Shown here: in pieces, positions 1 through 10,984 of the stretch
Layout of the letters: the number at the start of each line of letters is the position of its first letter
Numbering within the stretch: position 1 is the stretch's first letter
Assembly: GCA_031275175.1 (NCBI GenBank)
Contig: JAISPD010000029.1
Location: 1 to 41,543 of the forward strand
Direction of reading: 5' to 3'
Origin: Mycoplasmataceae bacterium
Lineage (GTDB): Bacteria; Bacillota_I; Bacilli_A; Mycoplasmatales; Mycoplasmoidaceae
DNA length: 41,543 nt
Notes under the pieces: generated by a model
Told to the model about the DNA's origin: nothing
The model's input: only the letters and a program-made list of their open reading frames with translations
Database searches by the model: none
Made by a program: the position numbers and the translations under genes

Positions 1-35
1 GATATTAATATGTATTTGTATTCTTCCTTGGTCAT
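1..35 (-). CDS. IS21-type transposase (IstA-like), 5' end only
   Basis: Only the first 11 codons are inside the window; the gene runs off the left edge. On the minus strand an ATG at 35-33 follows a good ribosome binding site (GAGAAGGA, ending 7 nt upstream) and reads MTKEEYKYILI. This resembles the start of IstA proteins, which often begin with a similar short acidic-aromatic segment. The better evidence is context: the upstream DNA (69-120) holds tandem terminal repeats of the kind found at IS21-family ends. The family assignment is inference from these two weak signals. Confidence 0.4.
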   Translation of the reverse strand, partial: MTKEEYKYILI

Positions 36-68
36 TATTTGTCCTTCTCGTTAATTAAACGTTATTTT

Positions 69-120
69 GGGACAAAGTCGCTGATCCTTTACTCGGGACA
101 TTTTCGCTGATCTTTTAGAA
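69..120. repeat. Tandem terminal repeats of an IS21-type element
   Basis: Two direct copies of a ~26-bp unit lie at 69-94 and 95-118. Each starts GGGACA and contains TCGCTGATC followed by a T-rich stretch. Multiple subterminal direct repeats are typical of IS21-family ends, where the transposase binds. The copies lie just upstream of the IstA-like start on the minus strand and 29 bp before the -10 box of the GH92 gene. The exact outer boundary of the element cannot be fixed from this window. Confidence 0.5.
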
Positions 121-148
121 GAAATGATTTATTCTTGGGCAAAGAAAT

Positions 149-154
149 TATAAT
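149..154 (+). promoter_or_regulatory. -10 box of the GH92 gene
   Basis: Perfect TATAAT, 30 nt before the chosen ATG at 185. No good -35 hexamer is visible at 16-18 bp spacing, which is common in Mollicutes. The end of the IS21-type element lies only about 30 bp upstream, so part of the promoter region could come from the insertion. Confidence 0.5.
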
Positions 155-184
155 TACAATGTGCTTAAAAATGGAGTTATAAAA

Positions 185-3100
185 ATGCGTAAAAATAAAC
201 TTGTACAATTTTTTACATGTCTTTGTGTTGGTTCGTTAATGTTTATAGCTTCGCCACAAATAATAAAAGGTATTAGTAGTTTGAATATTACTCCACATAT
301 TTCAGGTACCCCATTTTATTCTTCATTTGAAAGTAATGATCCAGCAGCAGCGACGAATCAATTTTTGTCTTATAGTGGAGTTCAGTCATCACCGTCTGCC
401 AGTACACAATATGGTCCCACCGTTAATGAAGCTTACAATATAGCAGAAGGGGATTATGGTTTTACAGGCGAAAAAACTTTTAAATACAATTGTGGAGCTG
501 CAGGGATTAATGTTAATAAAAGTTTTCAAGCAGTAATTTATCAAGAGATAACAAATGTTCAGGTGGGCACTGATTTTGTTTTTAAATATAAAATTTTACC
601 TACTTTAGGAGAAAACAAATCGCCATCAAATGCAGATTTAAGTTATATTTCCTCCTATATAAGCGTAGATTTATTGTATAACGACAGTCCAACCGATTTT
701 AATAATCTACAGTCTTTAGCAGCCACCGGAGCAACAGATCAATATGGATATGGTATTACTCCTAAAGAACAAGGGGATGCTAAAGTGTTATATTCTGCAC
801 AGTGGAATTCTAAACAAATTGATTTAAAAGGGATAGTGGGTAAATATATACATTCAATAGTTTTATGCTATGACAATGATAACACGAGCTATGTTGGCGA
901 AAAAATTTTAGGTTATGTTGATGACATTAGTATTGATGCACAGCAACCAATTGATTCTTCAAGTTTGACAAACTATGTTGATACACGTCGTGGAACAAAT
1001 TCTAGTGGAGATTTTTCAAGAGGTAATAACATCCCTGCAACTGCAGTACCAAATGGTTTTAATTTTTATACACCAATGACTGACTCACAATCAGATTGAT
1101 TGTATAGTTATAAAGTGCAAGTTAACGAAGAAAATTTACCGACTTTAAACGGCATTGGCATTTCGCATGAACCCAGTCCATGGATGGGTGATCGTGAACA
1201 AATGAACATTATGCCAAGTTTGCAAACTGAAGATCTTACTCCGTCGGGTCGTGCATTACCTTTCAGCCATGACAATGAAATTGCTCAATCAGACTACTAT
1301 AGTGTTTTATTTGAAAATAATATAAAGACAGAAATAGCCCCTAGTAGTCATAGTGCAATTTTTAGAATTACTTATCCAACAGGCGCCACAACTAATTCAC
1401 TAATTATTGATTCGTTCCATCGTGCTTCATCAACCCATAGTTTTAACTTTGACACAGACACTAATTCTTTTTCTGGTTGGGTTAATAATAAAAGTGGAAT
1501 GAGTGCGGGAGCAAGTCAAATGTATATTTATGCAACTCTTTCCCAATCATTTATTGTTTCTAGTTCATCACCTAGTAGTCCTGCTTGCATTGTGTTTCAA
1601 AGTCCATCAACACAACCTATAGATTTAAAAATTGCAACATCATATATAAATGTTGAACAAGCTAAAAAGAATCTTGAACTTGAGATTGGTGATAACACAT
1701 CATTTGATCAACTAAGAACACAAGCAACCGTTCTTTGACAAGAACGGTTAAAAGCAATTAATTTGGATTCATCAAATGCAACAGAAACAGATAAAGTGAC
1801 AATGTATTCAAATTTATATCGTCTCAATTTATACCCAAATGAATATTTTGAAAACACCGGAACAATTAATACACCACGTTATCAATACAGAAGTCCAGTA
1901 CTAGAAAATAATCCTATTGAAGATGGAAAAATGTATGTCAATAATGGTTTTTGAGATACATATCGAACTGTGTGACCAGCTTATTCACTTTTATATCCTA
2001 ATTTCGTTAACGAATTAATTGATGGCTTCCTATTGCAATATCGTGATAGTGGATATGTCGCACGATGATCTTCCCCAGGACACGCTGATTCAATGACCGG
2101 GACTTCTTCAGATGCTGCATTTAGTGATGCATACATTAGTGGAGTCATCAATAATATTGACACAGTTATCAACATCTATAAATCTGGTATGAATGATGCT
2201 TTTTTATATAGTCCTGACTATACCAGAGGCCGAAAAGGGTTAAATTACTCACAATTCTTGGGGTATACGCCATACATTAGTAGCTCTGCACCAGCGGGTT
2301 ATTCAAATGAAACTGTTTCATGGACACTTGAAGGATATATTAACGATTATGCGTTGGGTCAATTAGCAATAAAACTAGGGCAAGATCCTCAACTTTCAGA
2401 TGCAAAAGCATTAAGTGAATTACAACAAACTAAACAACAAATTATTGAAACAGGTAATTACTTAATTAGACGTGCTGAAAATTTTCCAATTTTGTTTGAC
2501 CATGAATATCAATTTTTTCGAGCAAAAAATCGTGATGGAAATTTTGTAGACACAACTGGCCCTACTTTTGACCCAAAAGTTTGGGGTTATGAATTCACTG
2601 AAACTGATGGATGAAATTATGCATTTAGTGTCCCATTTGATGTTCCAGGTTTAATGTCATTATATGGTGGTCAAGAAGGTTTGCTTAATAAATTAGATAC
2701 CTATTTTTTGACCCCCGAGCGAGCTGATAAAAGTGGTAGTTATGGACATGTCATTCACGAAATGTTAGAGGCTAGAGATGTAAGGATGGGACAACTTGGG
2801 ATGAGCAACCAACCTTCACATCATATTCCATATATGTATGCAGCAGCAGGTATGCCTTATAAAACCCAAATGTATACAAGGGAAATTTTACAAAGATTGT
2901 ATATCGGTTCAGATATTGGTCAAGGATATTGTGGTGATGAAGATAATGGTGAAATGTCAGCTTGATACATTTTATCATCGCTTGGATTGTATGATTTAGC
3001 TTTGGGTAGTGGGCAATATATTATGACGTCACCATTATTTAATAAAATGCAAGTAAAACGCGACAACGGTAATCAATTAACTGTTATAGCTAATGATAAC

Positions 3101-3820
3101 AACAAAACAAATAAATATATTCGTTCTGCTACTTTAGATGGTAAATCATTAAACGATGTTTATATCAACCAAAATCAATTATTAAACGGTAATCACACAC
3201 TATCTTTTAATATGTCTAGTGTACCAACTTCATGAGGAAGCAAAAAAATTGAAGCTACTAAACCAAGTTCAATTATCAATAGTACTATCGATGGAACGTT
3301 GACAGCATCTGATGGCACAGATACTACTCCTTTGACAGATAATGATTCCCAAACATCCGTCCAATTTTCTACAAATCAAGTTAATTTAAATTGGGATGTA
3401 ATTGAACCGATTACTGCAAATGGTACATTTATTAATATGTTTACTTTAACATCTGTTTCTGATAATCAAAAATTTACTAAAATCAGACTTTTAGGTTCAG
3501 ATGATCGTAGTAATTGGCATAAACTAGCAGACTATGACAATCAATTTTTTGTTAGTCAATATCTCACAAAACAATATGTGTTTAATACAACAAAAAACTA
3601 TCAACACTATCAATTACAACTCTCTATGGATGGTTTAGTTAATTTAAGTGAAATTCAATTTCTGAGTAGTGATTATCAACCAAACCCACAGACGAATAGT
3701 GGTACCTTTTGAATTATTTTTGGTTCAATAGCGGGTGTCATGGTTTTAGTTGCTACGGCTATTTCCATTAGTGTTGTATGAAGTGTTAAAAAACAAAAAC
3801 ATATAACTAAAACGAAATAA
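185..3820 (+). CDS. GH92 family exo-alpha-mannosidase, secreted and membrane-anchored
   Basis: 1211 aa, read through TGA as Trp. GH92 enzymes are Ca2+-dependent exo-alpha-mannosidases acting on N-glycans and other mannosides. The start at 185 is chosen because GGAG (173-176) lies 8 nt before it; an in-frame GTG at 161 is less likely. The N-terminus has a hydrophobic export signal. GH92 landmarks follow: HEPSPWMGDR, WDTYRTVWPAYSLLYPN (from residue 590), TLEGYINDY (Glu716, likely acid) and GDEDNGEMSAW (Asp918/Asp920, likely base/Ca region). Residues about 1050-1165 look like an F5/8C (CBM32-like) sugar-binding module. Residues 1176-1199 form a membrane helix followed by a basic tail. The domain order suggests an enzyme displayed outside the cell. 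It is convergent with secA, with only 2 bp between stops. Catalytic roles are transferred from family knowledge and the substrate is inferred. Confidence 0.93.
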
Positions 3821-3822
3821 AA

Positions 3823-6417
3823 CTATTTTTGTTGATTGTTATCTTGTTTGTTTTGTGCTTGACGCATTTTTTCTAGTAATTCAGTTTTTGCATCAACTGC
3901 TTTTTGTGAATCAGGTACATAGGGGCGATCTTTAGGTAATTTTGGGGTAACATCTATTTTTATATTAGGTGGACGACGTAAAATGTCTTCAATTTTATTA
4001 GGTTTATTTTCTGTTGAACCAGTAATATGAATTTCTGGTAATATTTTTGCTAAATTATTATGTAATTCTTCGTTTATTTTAGGAATGTATAAACGGTGCA
4101 AAGCAATGATGACATTGTGAGCAATATTTTTACGCATTTCATTAAAATGTCAGTCTGCTTCTTCCACATAAATATTTAAAGGGGAACGTTGTTCTAATGA
4201 ACGCAAAGAAACTCCTTCACGAACTTTAGTGATTCGATCTAGATGACCGGTTCACTGAAAATCTAAATTTTGAATCATTAAAGTTCGAATAATATTTTTG
4301 TTGTTTGCTCCGAGCATACTAACTCTAGTTTCAATGCTTAAATTTAAAATTGCAGAAGTTATTTTGATCCCATCAGCTAGTGTTTTATTTTCAAATACAT
4401 TTGGACTTATTAAATTAGCATTTAAAATTTTTCCATTCAAAGCTTGAGTTAATTTTTCTCCATCAACATAAAGTTCATTGGTTGGTGATTTAAAAAGATT
4501 GACAAAATCTTTTGCTACAACAGCCCCCATATTTTTCAAAATTTGTAGGTTGTCAACGTTTTTAAGAATTTGATCTCTTTGTTTGTAAACCAATTCACGT
4601 TGGTTGCTTAAAACGCTATCATAATCAATTAAATTTTTACGAGTATCAAAATTTAAACCTTCCACTTTTTTTTGTGTGGAGTTTAATAATCTGGTAAAAA
4701 ATCAAGAATCAAAATAATCATCATCAATTTTTTCATTAGATTTATCTAATTTTTCAGTTGCAAATCTTCGAAACAATGTATCTTGTAAAGAAATAAAAAA
4801 GCGAGTTACTCCTGCATCCCCTTGACGGCCACTGCGTCCTCTTAATTGATTATCAATTCTACGTGCTTCATGTCGTTCTGTACCAATAACGTATAGTCCA
4901 CCTAATTCAGCAATCCCTTTACCAAGTTTAATATCTGTACCACGACCCGCCATATTTGTAGAAATGGTAATGGCCCCCCTTTGTCCCGCTTGAGCAACTA
5001 TTTCTGCTTCACGTGCGTGGTTTTTGGCATTTAATAACTCAAAGTGTAAACCTTTATTTTTTAAATATTTCACTAATTCTTCTGAGTCCTCTACTGAAGC
5101 AGTACCCACTAAAATAGGTTGCCCAGTTTTGTGAACTTTTTCAATTTCTGCCACTACATGATGTCACTTACTAATTTTGTTAGCAAAAACATAATCATTA
5201 TGATCTTTGCGAATATTCGGTTTGTTAGTTGGGATAGGGACAACAATCATATTGTATATTTTGATGAATTCTTCGGCCTCTGTCATGGCTGTTCCAGAAA
5301 CACCAGCTAATTTTCGATACAGTCGAAAAAATGATTGATAAGTAATAGTAGCAACAACCACATTTTCAGGTTCAATTTTTACATACTCTTTTGCTTGAAT
5401 GGCTTGGTGAAGACCCGCATTATAACTACGTCCTTCCAAAATACGACCAGTGAATTGGTCTACTAGCAATATTTTGTCATCACGAACAATATATTCCACA
5501 CCTAATTCAAATACATAGTTAGCCATTAATGCATTTTTGATTTTATGAATGAGATCTGAGTTTTCAATTGCATATAAATTTTTTAATCGATATCGACTTT
5601 CAGCTTTTTTAATACCTTCGTTAGTTAAGGTAATAGAATTAGTTTCTGGATCAGTTTTATAATCTTCCGGTTTTAATGATTTGACAAAATGGTCTACTTC
5701 AATATACATGGAAACATCTCGTTTTGGTTGACCAGAGATAATTAATGGAGTACGGGCTTCATCAATTAAAATGGAGTCGCCTTCATCCACAATCGCAAAA
5801 TTGAGATTACGGATTACTTTGTCCTCAAAATTACTTACCATGTTATCACGTAAATAATCAAAACCTAACTCTGAGTTGGTAGTATATGTAATGTCACACG
5901 CAAACATACTACGTTTTTGTTCTTGAGATAGGCTAGCGATGTTATAACCAACGGTAATATTTAATGGATTAAGAGCTTGGGCACAAAATTTAGCATCACG
6001 TTGTACCAAGTATTCATTGACTGTTACAATATGTACACCCTGCTTTAGCAGAGCATTTAAATAAGATACAATTACTAAAGTTAAAGTTTTTCCTTCTCCC
6101 GTATACATTTCAGCAAAGTCACCAAATTGTACGATTGCTGCACCGACAATTTGCACTTTATAAGCAAAAATTTTATGAACGCGATAACATGCTTCTCTAG
6201 CGACAGCAAAAGCTTCGGGCATGATGTCATCTAAAGTTTTGCCGTTCTTTAACTCAGATAAAAAATGATTTGTCATGCTTGACAAATCATGGTTAGACAT
6301 TTTACGATATTTGTCTTTGAGGGCTTCTGTTTGGTTGGCAATTTTTCGTGCTCTTTTCAACAGACGACGATAAGGAGCAAATATATTTAAGCGATAAAGT
6401 CCATATTGTTTAGCCAT
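3823..6417 (-). CDS. secA: SecA, preprotein translocase ATPase
   Basis: 864 aa, continuous when TGA is Trp. SecA drives proteins through SecYEG by ATP hydrolysis; secY lies elsewhere in the window (27194). Visible motifs are Walker A YTGEGKT (105-111), [20 protein letters not shown] (DEAD region), [34 protein letters not shown] and [15 protein letters not shown] (helicase motifs). It is divergent: the usual KTGEGKT reads YTGEGKT and DEVDS reads DEGDS. The C-terminus is a Lys/Gln-rich tail without the Cys-rich zinc-binding motif of many SecAs. The ATG at 6417 is preferred over an in-frame TTG at 6429. There is no Shine-Dalgarno; the promoter lies only 13 nt upstream. SecA1 is the simplest call, as no second SecA is seen here. 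Confidence 0.96.
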
Positions 6418-6430
6418 ATTAAGAAACAAA

Positions 6431-6459
6431 ATTATAAACGATATTACAATTATCTACAA
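6431..6459 (-). promoter_or_regulatory. Promoter of secA, giving a very short leader
   Basis: On the minus strand TTGTAG (6459-6454), a 17-bp spacer and a perfect TATAAT (6436-6431). The ATG at 6417 follows 13 nt after the -10 box, so the predicted 5' leader is only about 6-8 nt and holds no ribosome binding site. Confidence 0.6.
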
Positions 6460-6499
6460 ATGATGTTATCAATAAAACAAATATGCAAATTTTAAATCC

Positions 6500-7005
6500 T
6501 AAATTCCAATTGCAAGTGCAACACTTTATGTTTGATAAAGAAATTATACTTGATGTTTCATAGCTCGATTTTCCTTCTAATCTTTTACGATGTGTAAGAT
6601 TGATTAACATATTAGCGATCCATACCTCCCTATCTGACTGGTTTAACACATTTATGACGATTTAATCCATATACAAAATCTCCACGGTTTGCAGTATGCA
6701 AAGGCTTATCTACCAGTTGTTCGTTATATAAGGATTTTTCTCATGCTTTCTTATATACACAACACTTTTTAAGTGCCCTAGAAATGGTAGATTTATTTCG
6801 CCGTCGTTTCCGGACTATCTGGGACATTGTGAGACCGTTATTAAAGTCATCTACTATTAACACCCTTTCATCGTGAGATATATGGTTATAATTTTTTACT
6901 GTTCACAAGAACCTTTTCATAATTTTTGTTTTTTGTCAAATTTAATTATATTAATAGGTCATTATGGACATTTTTATTTAGTGTTGCACTTGCAATTGGA
7001 ATTTA
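6500..7005. mobile_element. Short IS30-derived element with 26-bp inverted ends (MITE-like)
   Basis: The two ends, 6500-6525 and 6980-7005, are perfect 26-bp inverted repeats (core TTGCAAGTGCAACACT). The 506-bp interior carries the N-terminal part of an IS30 transposase (6630-6920) joined, in another frame, to the C-terminal part (about 6530-6648, encoding ANMLINLTHRKRLEG and SNIKCCT). The middle with the catalytic residues is missing. This is an internally deleted derivative that could move only with transposase supplied in trans. Related C-terminal sequences occur at 16601-16873 and 40725-41543. Confidence 0.75.
6630..6920 (-). pseudogene. IS30 transposase, N-terminal fragment
   Basis: 96 codons from ATG 6920 to TAG 6632-6630. 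The translation has the helix-turn-helix region of IS30 transposases: NHISHDERVLIVDDF, GLTMSQIV and KRRRNKSTISRALKK. The frame ends at a stop, and the remaining sequence jumps to the C-terminal end of the protein in a different frame, so the DDE core is lost. Confidence 0.75.
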
Positions 7006-7358
7006 CAGAGTTTTATCTGTTGAATATTTCACAATCAATCGTGATTGATTTAGTCATAATTATTTTCACTTATACATTAAATTAAGATCATGAGCACTAT
7101 TGAAAACTTACAACAAATTTTAATTAAAACAGATAAAAACCACGGATTGTCTTTGTAGATGATTGAAATCTAACGATTCAATAAGCAGCATCAGAACTAC
7201 AAGATAATATAATCATTGCTCCTTGTCTATTGTTTCACACTAGTGAGTGAGGTTCTAGATATTTTTCGTTACAACACGCTGCTATTGACCGAGCTAATTT
7301 ATCCATAATATATTCAATATTCAATGGCAAAAATAAAAAATTTATAATTTACTGCAAA
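7006..7358. other. Gene-less stretch with decayed coding traces
   Basis: No intact gene is seen between the IS30-derived element and the hsdR stop. A short plus-strand reading frame, ATG at 7090 to TAG at 7156, gives MSTIENLQQILIKTDKNHGL. A second frame from 7158 reads on with one in-frame TAA, including segments such as SELQDNIIIAPCLLFHTSEW and YFSLQHAAIDRANLSII. The two look like pieces of one decayed gene in shifted frames. I do not recognise the family. Confidence 0.3.
7033..7050. repeat. Perfect 8+8 bp palindrome
   Basis: AATCAATC, GT, GATTGATT: two 8-bp arms around a 2-bp centre, 27 bp outside the right end of the IS30-derived element and 40 bp upstream of the decayed ATG at 7090. It could be an old operator or a palindromic target for IS30-type insertion. 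Confidence 0.4.
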
Positions 7359-10300
7359 TTACATCAATGATATATTAGAAATATCAGAATATTTTTTGAA
7401 AATATTTATAAACTCTTTTCAAACTCGCCATTTCTTTTGCTCTCGAGCTTGATCCTTTGTGAAACGTGACATATTTGGCAATAATTCGCTAATTTCTGTA
7501 CCTATAATTTTGACCTCGCCATTTTTAAATGAAGATTTTAAAAAATCATAAGTTTTGTCTTTTTTTAATTGTTCTTTAGCAATAATTTTATTAATATCTT
7601 TTTGTCTTTGCTCGTTTACAAAATCTTCTCACTTTTGGTTTGATTGATTATTTATCGTTTTAATAAAGTTATTAATTAATTCCATTTTACTTCTTAATGT
7701 TGGATTGGATGTGACATTTCTATTGATTTGTGCTAATACAACGGTCTTATCTTTATAATTAGATTGATGGTATCTTTCAACTAGTGAGAGAATATAATCA
7801 ATGCTGATTTCGCTTTGCTTGACTAATTCAATTTCAAAATTTACATCATTCAAAATGCTCGCTTTATTGGATTCTATTTTGTTTCTATTTTTGTCATATA
7901 AATCTAAATATAAGCTCTGATAATCTTGAAATTCTCGTTCCGTAAGAATTTCTTTATCCAGAAATTCATCAAAACTAGACAGAATATTTTTAATGCGTAA
8001 AATCGCTCCGTATAATTTAATGAATCTCTTTTCTTTTTGCTCACCCATAATTTGTGAAATTAGAAAATGCTTTTTTAAATGCTGAATTAATTCAACATAT
8101 CCATCATGATGGATATTATTATCATCGTAACCATAATAATAATCGTTAAAAGATTTTAAAATTACAATATTTCTTGCATTTTTATTCCCAAATAATGCGA
8201 TTGCATCGTTGATATTTTGCTCTAAATCCCTAAAACAGACAATATTACCAAAAACTTTAATATCGTTTAAAATACGATTTGTTCGTGAAAACGCTTGTAA
8301 AAGACCATGATATTGCAAATTTTTATCAACTCACAGAGTATTTAAAGTGGTTGCATCTAATCCTGTCAAAAACATATTAACAACAATTAATATATCAATT
8401 TTTCTTTCCTTAATTTTTTTGGAAACATCTTTATAATAATTTTCGAATTGATCTGAAGATGTTGAATAATTTGTTGTAAATAAATTGTTGTAATCGTTAA
8501 TGGCAGAATCTAAAAAATCTCTGGACGATTTATCTAATTTGTCAGTTTCAAAAATTTCATCATTTAATGCTCCGTCTGATAAATCCTCTTCATTATTCGC
8601 AAAACTATAAACTAATGCAATTTTTAATTTATCAGTATTTTGTTTTTGCAAATTTTTAAATGCTATGTAGTATTTTTTGGCCGCTCCAATTGAAGCAGTA
8701 GCTAAAATAGAGTTGAACCCCATTAACCGTTTATCTTTAAGTAAATAGTGCTTATTGCGCATAGTCTTTTGATCAAATTTATCCAAGATGTAGTTAGCAA
8801 TCGTCGTAATTCTTGATGTTGACATCAATGTTTCGTTAGTATCAATGGCGTGAACCCGTGCATCTTTAATCTTAGGTATTTGCTTAGTAGTGTTGACATA
8901 ATCAACTCTAAAAGGTAATACATTATTATCATTGATGGCATCAACAATTGTGTACGAGTGTAATAATTCACCAAAAACCTGTGCCGTAGTTTTTAAAGCA
9001 ATTTTTGAATTTTCGTTAGCATTATTAGCAAAAATTGGTGTACCAGTAAAACCAAATAAATGATAGTTTTTAAAATATTTAATAATATTTTTGTGAAATT
9101 CTCCAAACTGTGAACGATGACATTCATCAAAAATTAATACGACGTGTTTTTTATAAAACACATGGTTTTTATTATTTTTGATAAATCTATCTAATTTTTG
9201 TATCGTAGTAACAATAATTTTTTTTGATAAATTTGATTCTAATTGTCTTTGTAAAATTTTTGTATTAGAGGTTCCATCAACTGAACCTGCTTCATATTTG
9301 TTGTATTCTTGCATGGTCTGATAATCTAAATCTTTACGATCTACCACAAATAAAATTTTGTCAATGTCAATTTCTTTGCTAATTAATTGTGCCGCTTTAA
9401 AAGATGTTAGAGTTTTACCAGATCCCGTAGTGTGCCATATATATCCGCCTCCACCAATCGTTCCGATTTGATCATGATTTGTAGAAACAAGAATTTTATT
9501 CAATATTCTCTCAGTAGCCACAATTTGATAGGGACGCATAACAAGTAATTTTTTCTCGGTGGTAAATACACAGTATTTAGTCAAAATATTGAGAATAGCA
9601 TGTTTGGCGAAAAAAGTTTTGGTAAAGTCTATTAAATCCTCAATATTTTTATTTTTGGCATCAGCTCATCAAGATGTGAACTGAAAACTATCTGAAGTTT
9701 TTATACCGTTAATTCGACCATTATTAAGTTCGTTTCGCTCATACGAATATCTGGTTGTGTTAGAGTAATATTTGGTATGTGTCCCATTGGAAATTACAAA
9801 TATTTGTATATACTGAAATAAACCCGAGTTTGATCAAAAACTTTCTCGAGTATAACGATTAATTTGATTGAAAGCTTCCTTTAACGCAACGCCGCGCCTT
9901 TTTAATTCAATATGAACCAAAGGCAAGCCATTAACTAAAATAGTTACATCATAGCGATTTTTTCTCGCGCCATCATTTTCATATTGATTAATAATTTGCA
10001 ATGAATTATTATGGATATTATGTTTATCAATGATAGTTATATTTTTAAAGGTACCATCATTTCTTGTTAACGAAATTTGTCCACCATCTTGAATTTTGGC
10101 AGTTTTATTTACGCTGTCTTCATTAGGGTTAATTAATTCTGATTTTAAAAGATATTCTCATTCCTCTTTAGTAAATTTATAACGATTCAATTTTTCAATT
10201 TGTTCTCTTAAATTAGTAATTAATTGCGATTCGTTTTTAATGGAAATGTAGTCATATCCCTGCTGTACTAATTGATTAATAAATTCTTTCTCTAATTGTG

Positions 10301-10403
10301 GTTCTGATTGATAAAAAGTATCTGTTTTGTGACCCGATTCATATTCGGCCACAACTGTAGAATTCGGACATAACATAATTTGTTTATATTTAGACATATT
10401 CAT
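7359..10403 (-). CDS. hsdR: Type I restriction enzyme, HsdR (endonuclease/translocase subunit)
   Basis: 1014 aa. HsdR translocates DNA using ATP and cuts it in complex with HsdM2S. The N-terminal nuclease region has LVHIELKRRG (about residue 166), the Glu-x-Lys of the PD-(D/E)xK site. The helicase motor has HTTGSGKT (about 324), IFDECHRSQFGEF, FGFTGTPIF, VVNMFLTGLDATTLNTLWVD and LLQAFSRTNRIL. A C-terminal helical region binds the methyltransferase core in known enzymes. All frames join once TGA is Trp, so the gene looks intact. ATG 10403 is chosen; ATG 10397 is also possible. Its start overlaps the hsdS 3' end (stop at 10390), so it is the last gene of the hsd operon and probably translationally coupled. 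Confidence 0.95.
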
Positions 10404-10983
10404 TTTTTTCAAAAGTTAAAAGTTTATTTCTGTAGTATTCATATTGCTGTCGTCTTATTTTCATTTCTGCTGGTAATCCTTCGGTTAAAGAAGATATTAA
10501 CGACTCAAATTTGTCAAGAATATCAACAACTTTTTGTTGTAATGTAATTGGAGGGATGGGAATATTGAATTTTTTTAACTCATTCATATCAACGCTCGGA
10601 AAACTAGATGTGTTCAAATGTGATTTGCAAAAATTTGAAATTATTGGAAAATAATAAAATAAAAATTTAACCAATATTTTTTCTTTATATAAACCATTAA
10701 TAACTAGTCCTGTAAACCGTTGATTCATTCATGAATCAACGGTTAATAGTGCGTACTCACCAATTGTGGCTGTTGTGCTTAAAATGAAAGAATCTGATGG
10801 CATCAATTTATTATTTTTAATTGCTTGCTTAGTGATAAATTTACTAGCGGTAATTTTGTTTAATATTCTCCCATTATTACGAATATCTTCCATTCTAAAT
10901 CAAGGTATATCTCCTTGGTTTCAAAATTTATTAATTTTAGTGGATGGAGTATATCCATTGCAAAATTTAAATAATTGTTCCAT
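10390..10983 (-). CDS. hsdS: HsdS 3' half: second target-recognition domain (out of frame with the first)
   Basis: 197 codons from ATG 10983 to the stop at 10392-10390. It holds a whole second recognition domain (MEQLFKFCNGYTPSTK onward) and the distal conserved region: IPIPPITLQQKVVDILDKFE, then a helix with RRQQYEYYRNKLLTFEK. It is in a different frame from the first half because of the TG tract at 11009-11024. The ATG lies 1 nt after the stop codon of the first half (TAGCATG on the minus strand), which suits termination-reinitiation. It could therefore be made as a separate half-subunit, or as part of a full HsdS when the repeat number changes. Confidence 0.8.
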
Positions 10984-10984
10984 G

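Noticed and set aside
185-3820. The GH92 gene as a row of fragments or a pseudogene
   Set aside because: All breaks are TGA codons in one frame. Reading TGA as Trp gives one continuous 1211-aa protein with all family motifs.
5119-5310. Plus-strand frame inside secA
   Set aside because: Antisense to conserved SecA motifs; a shadow.
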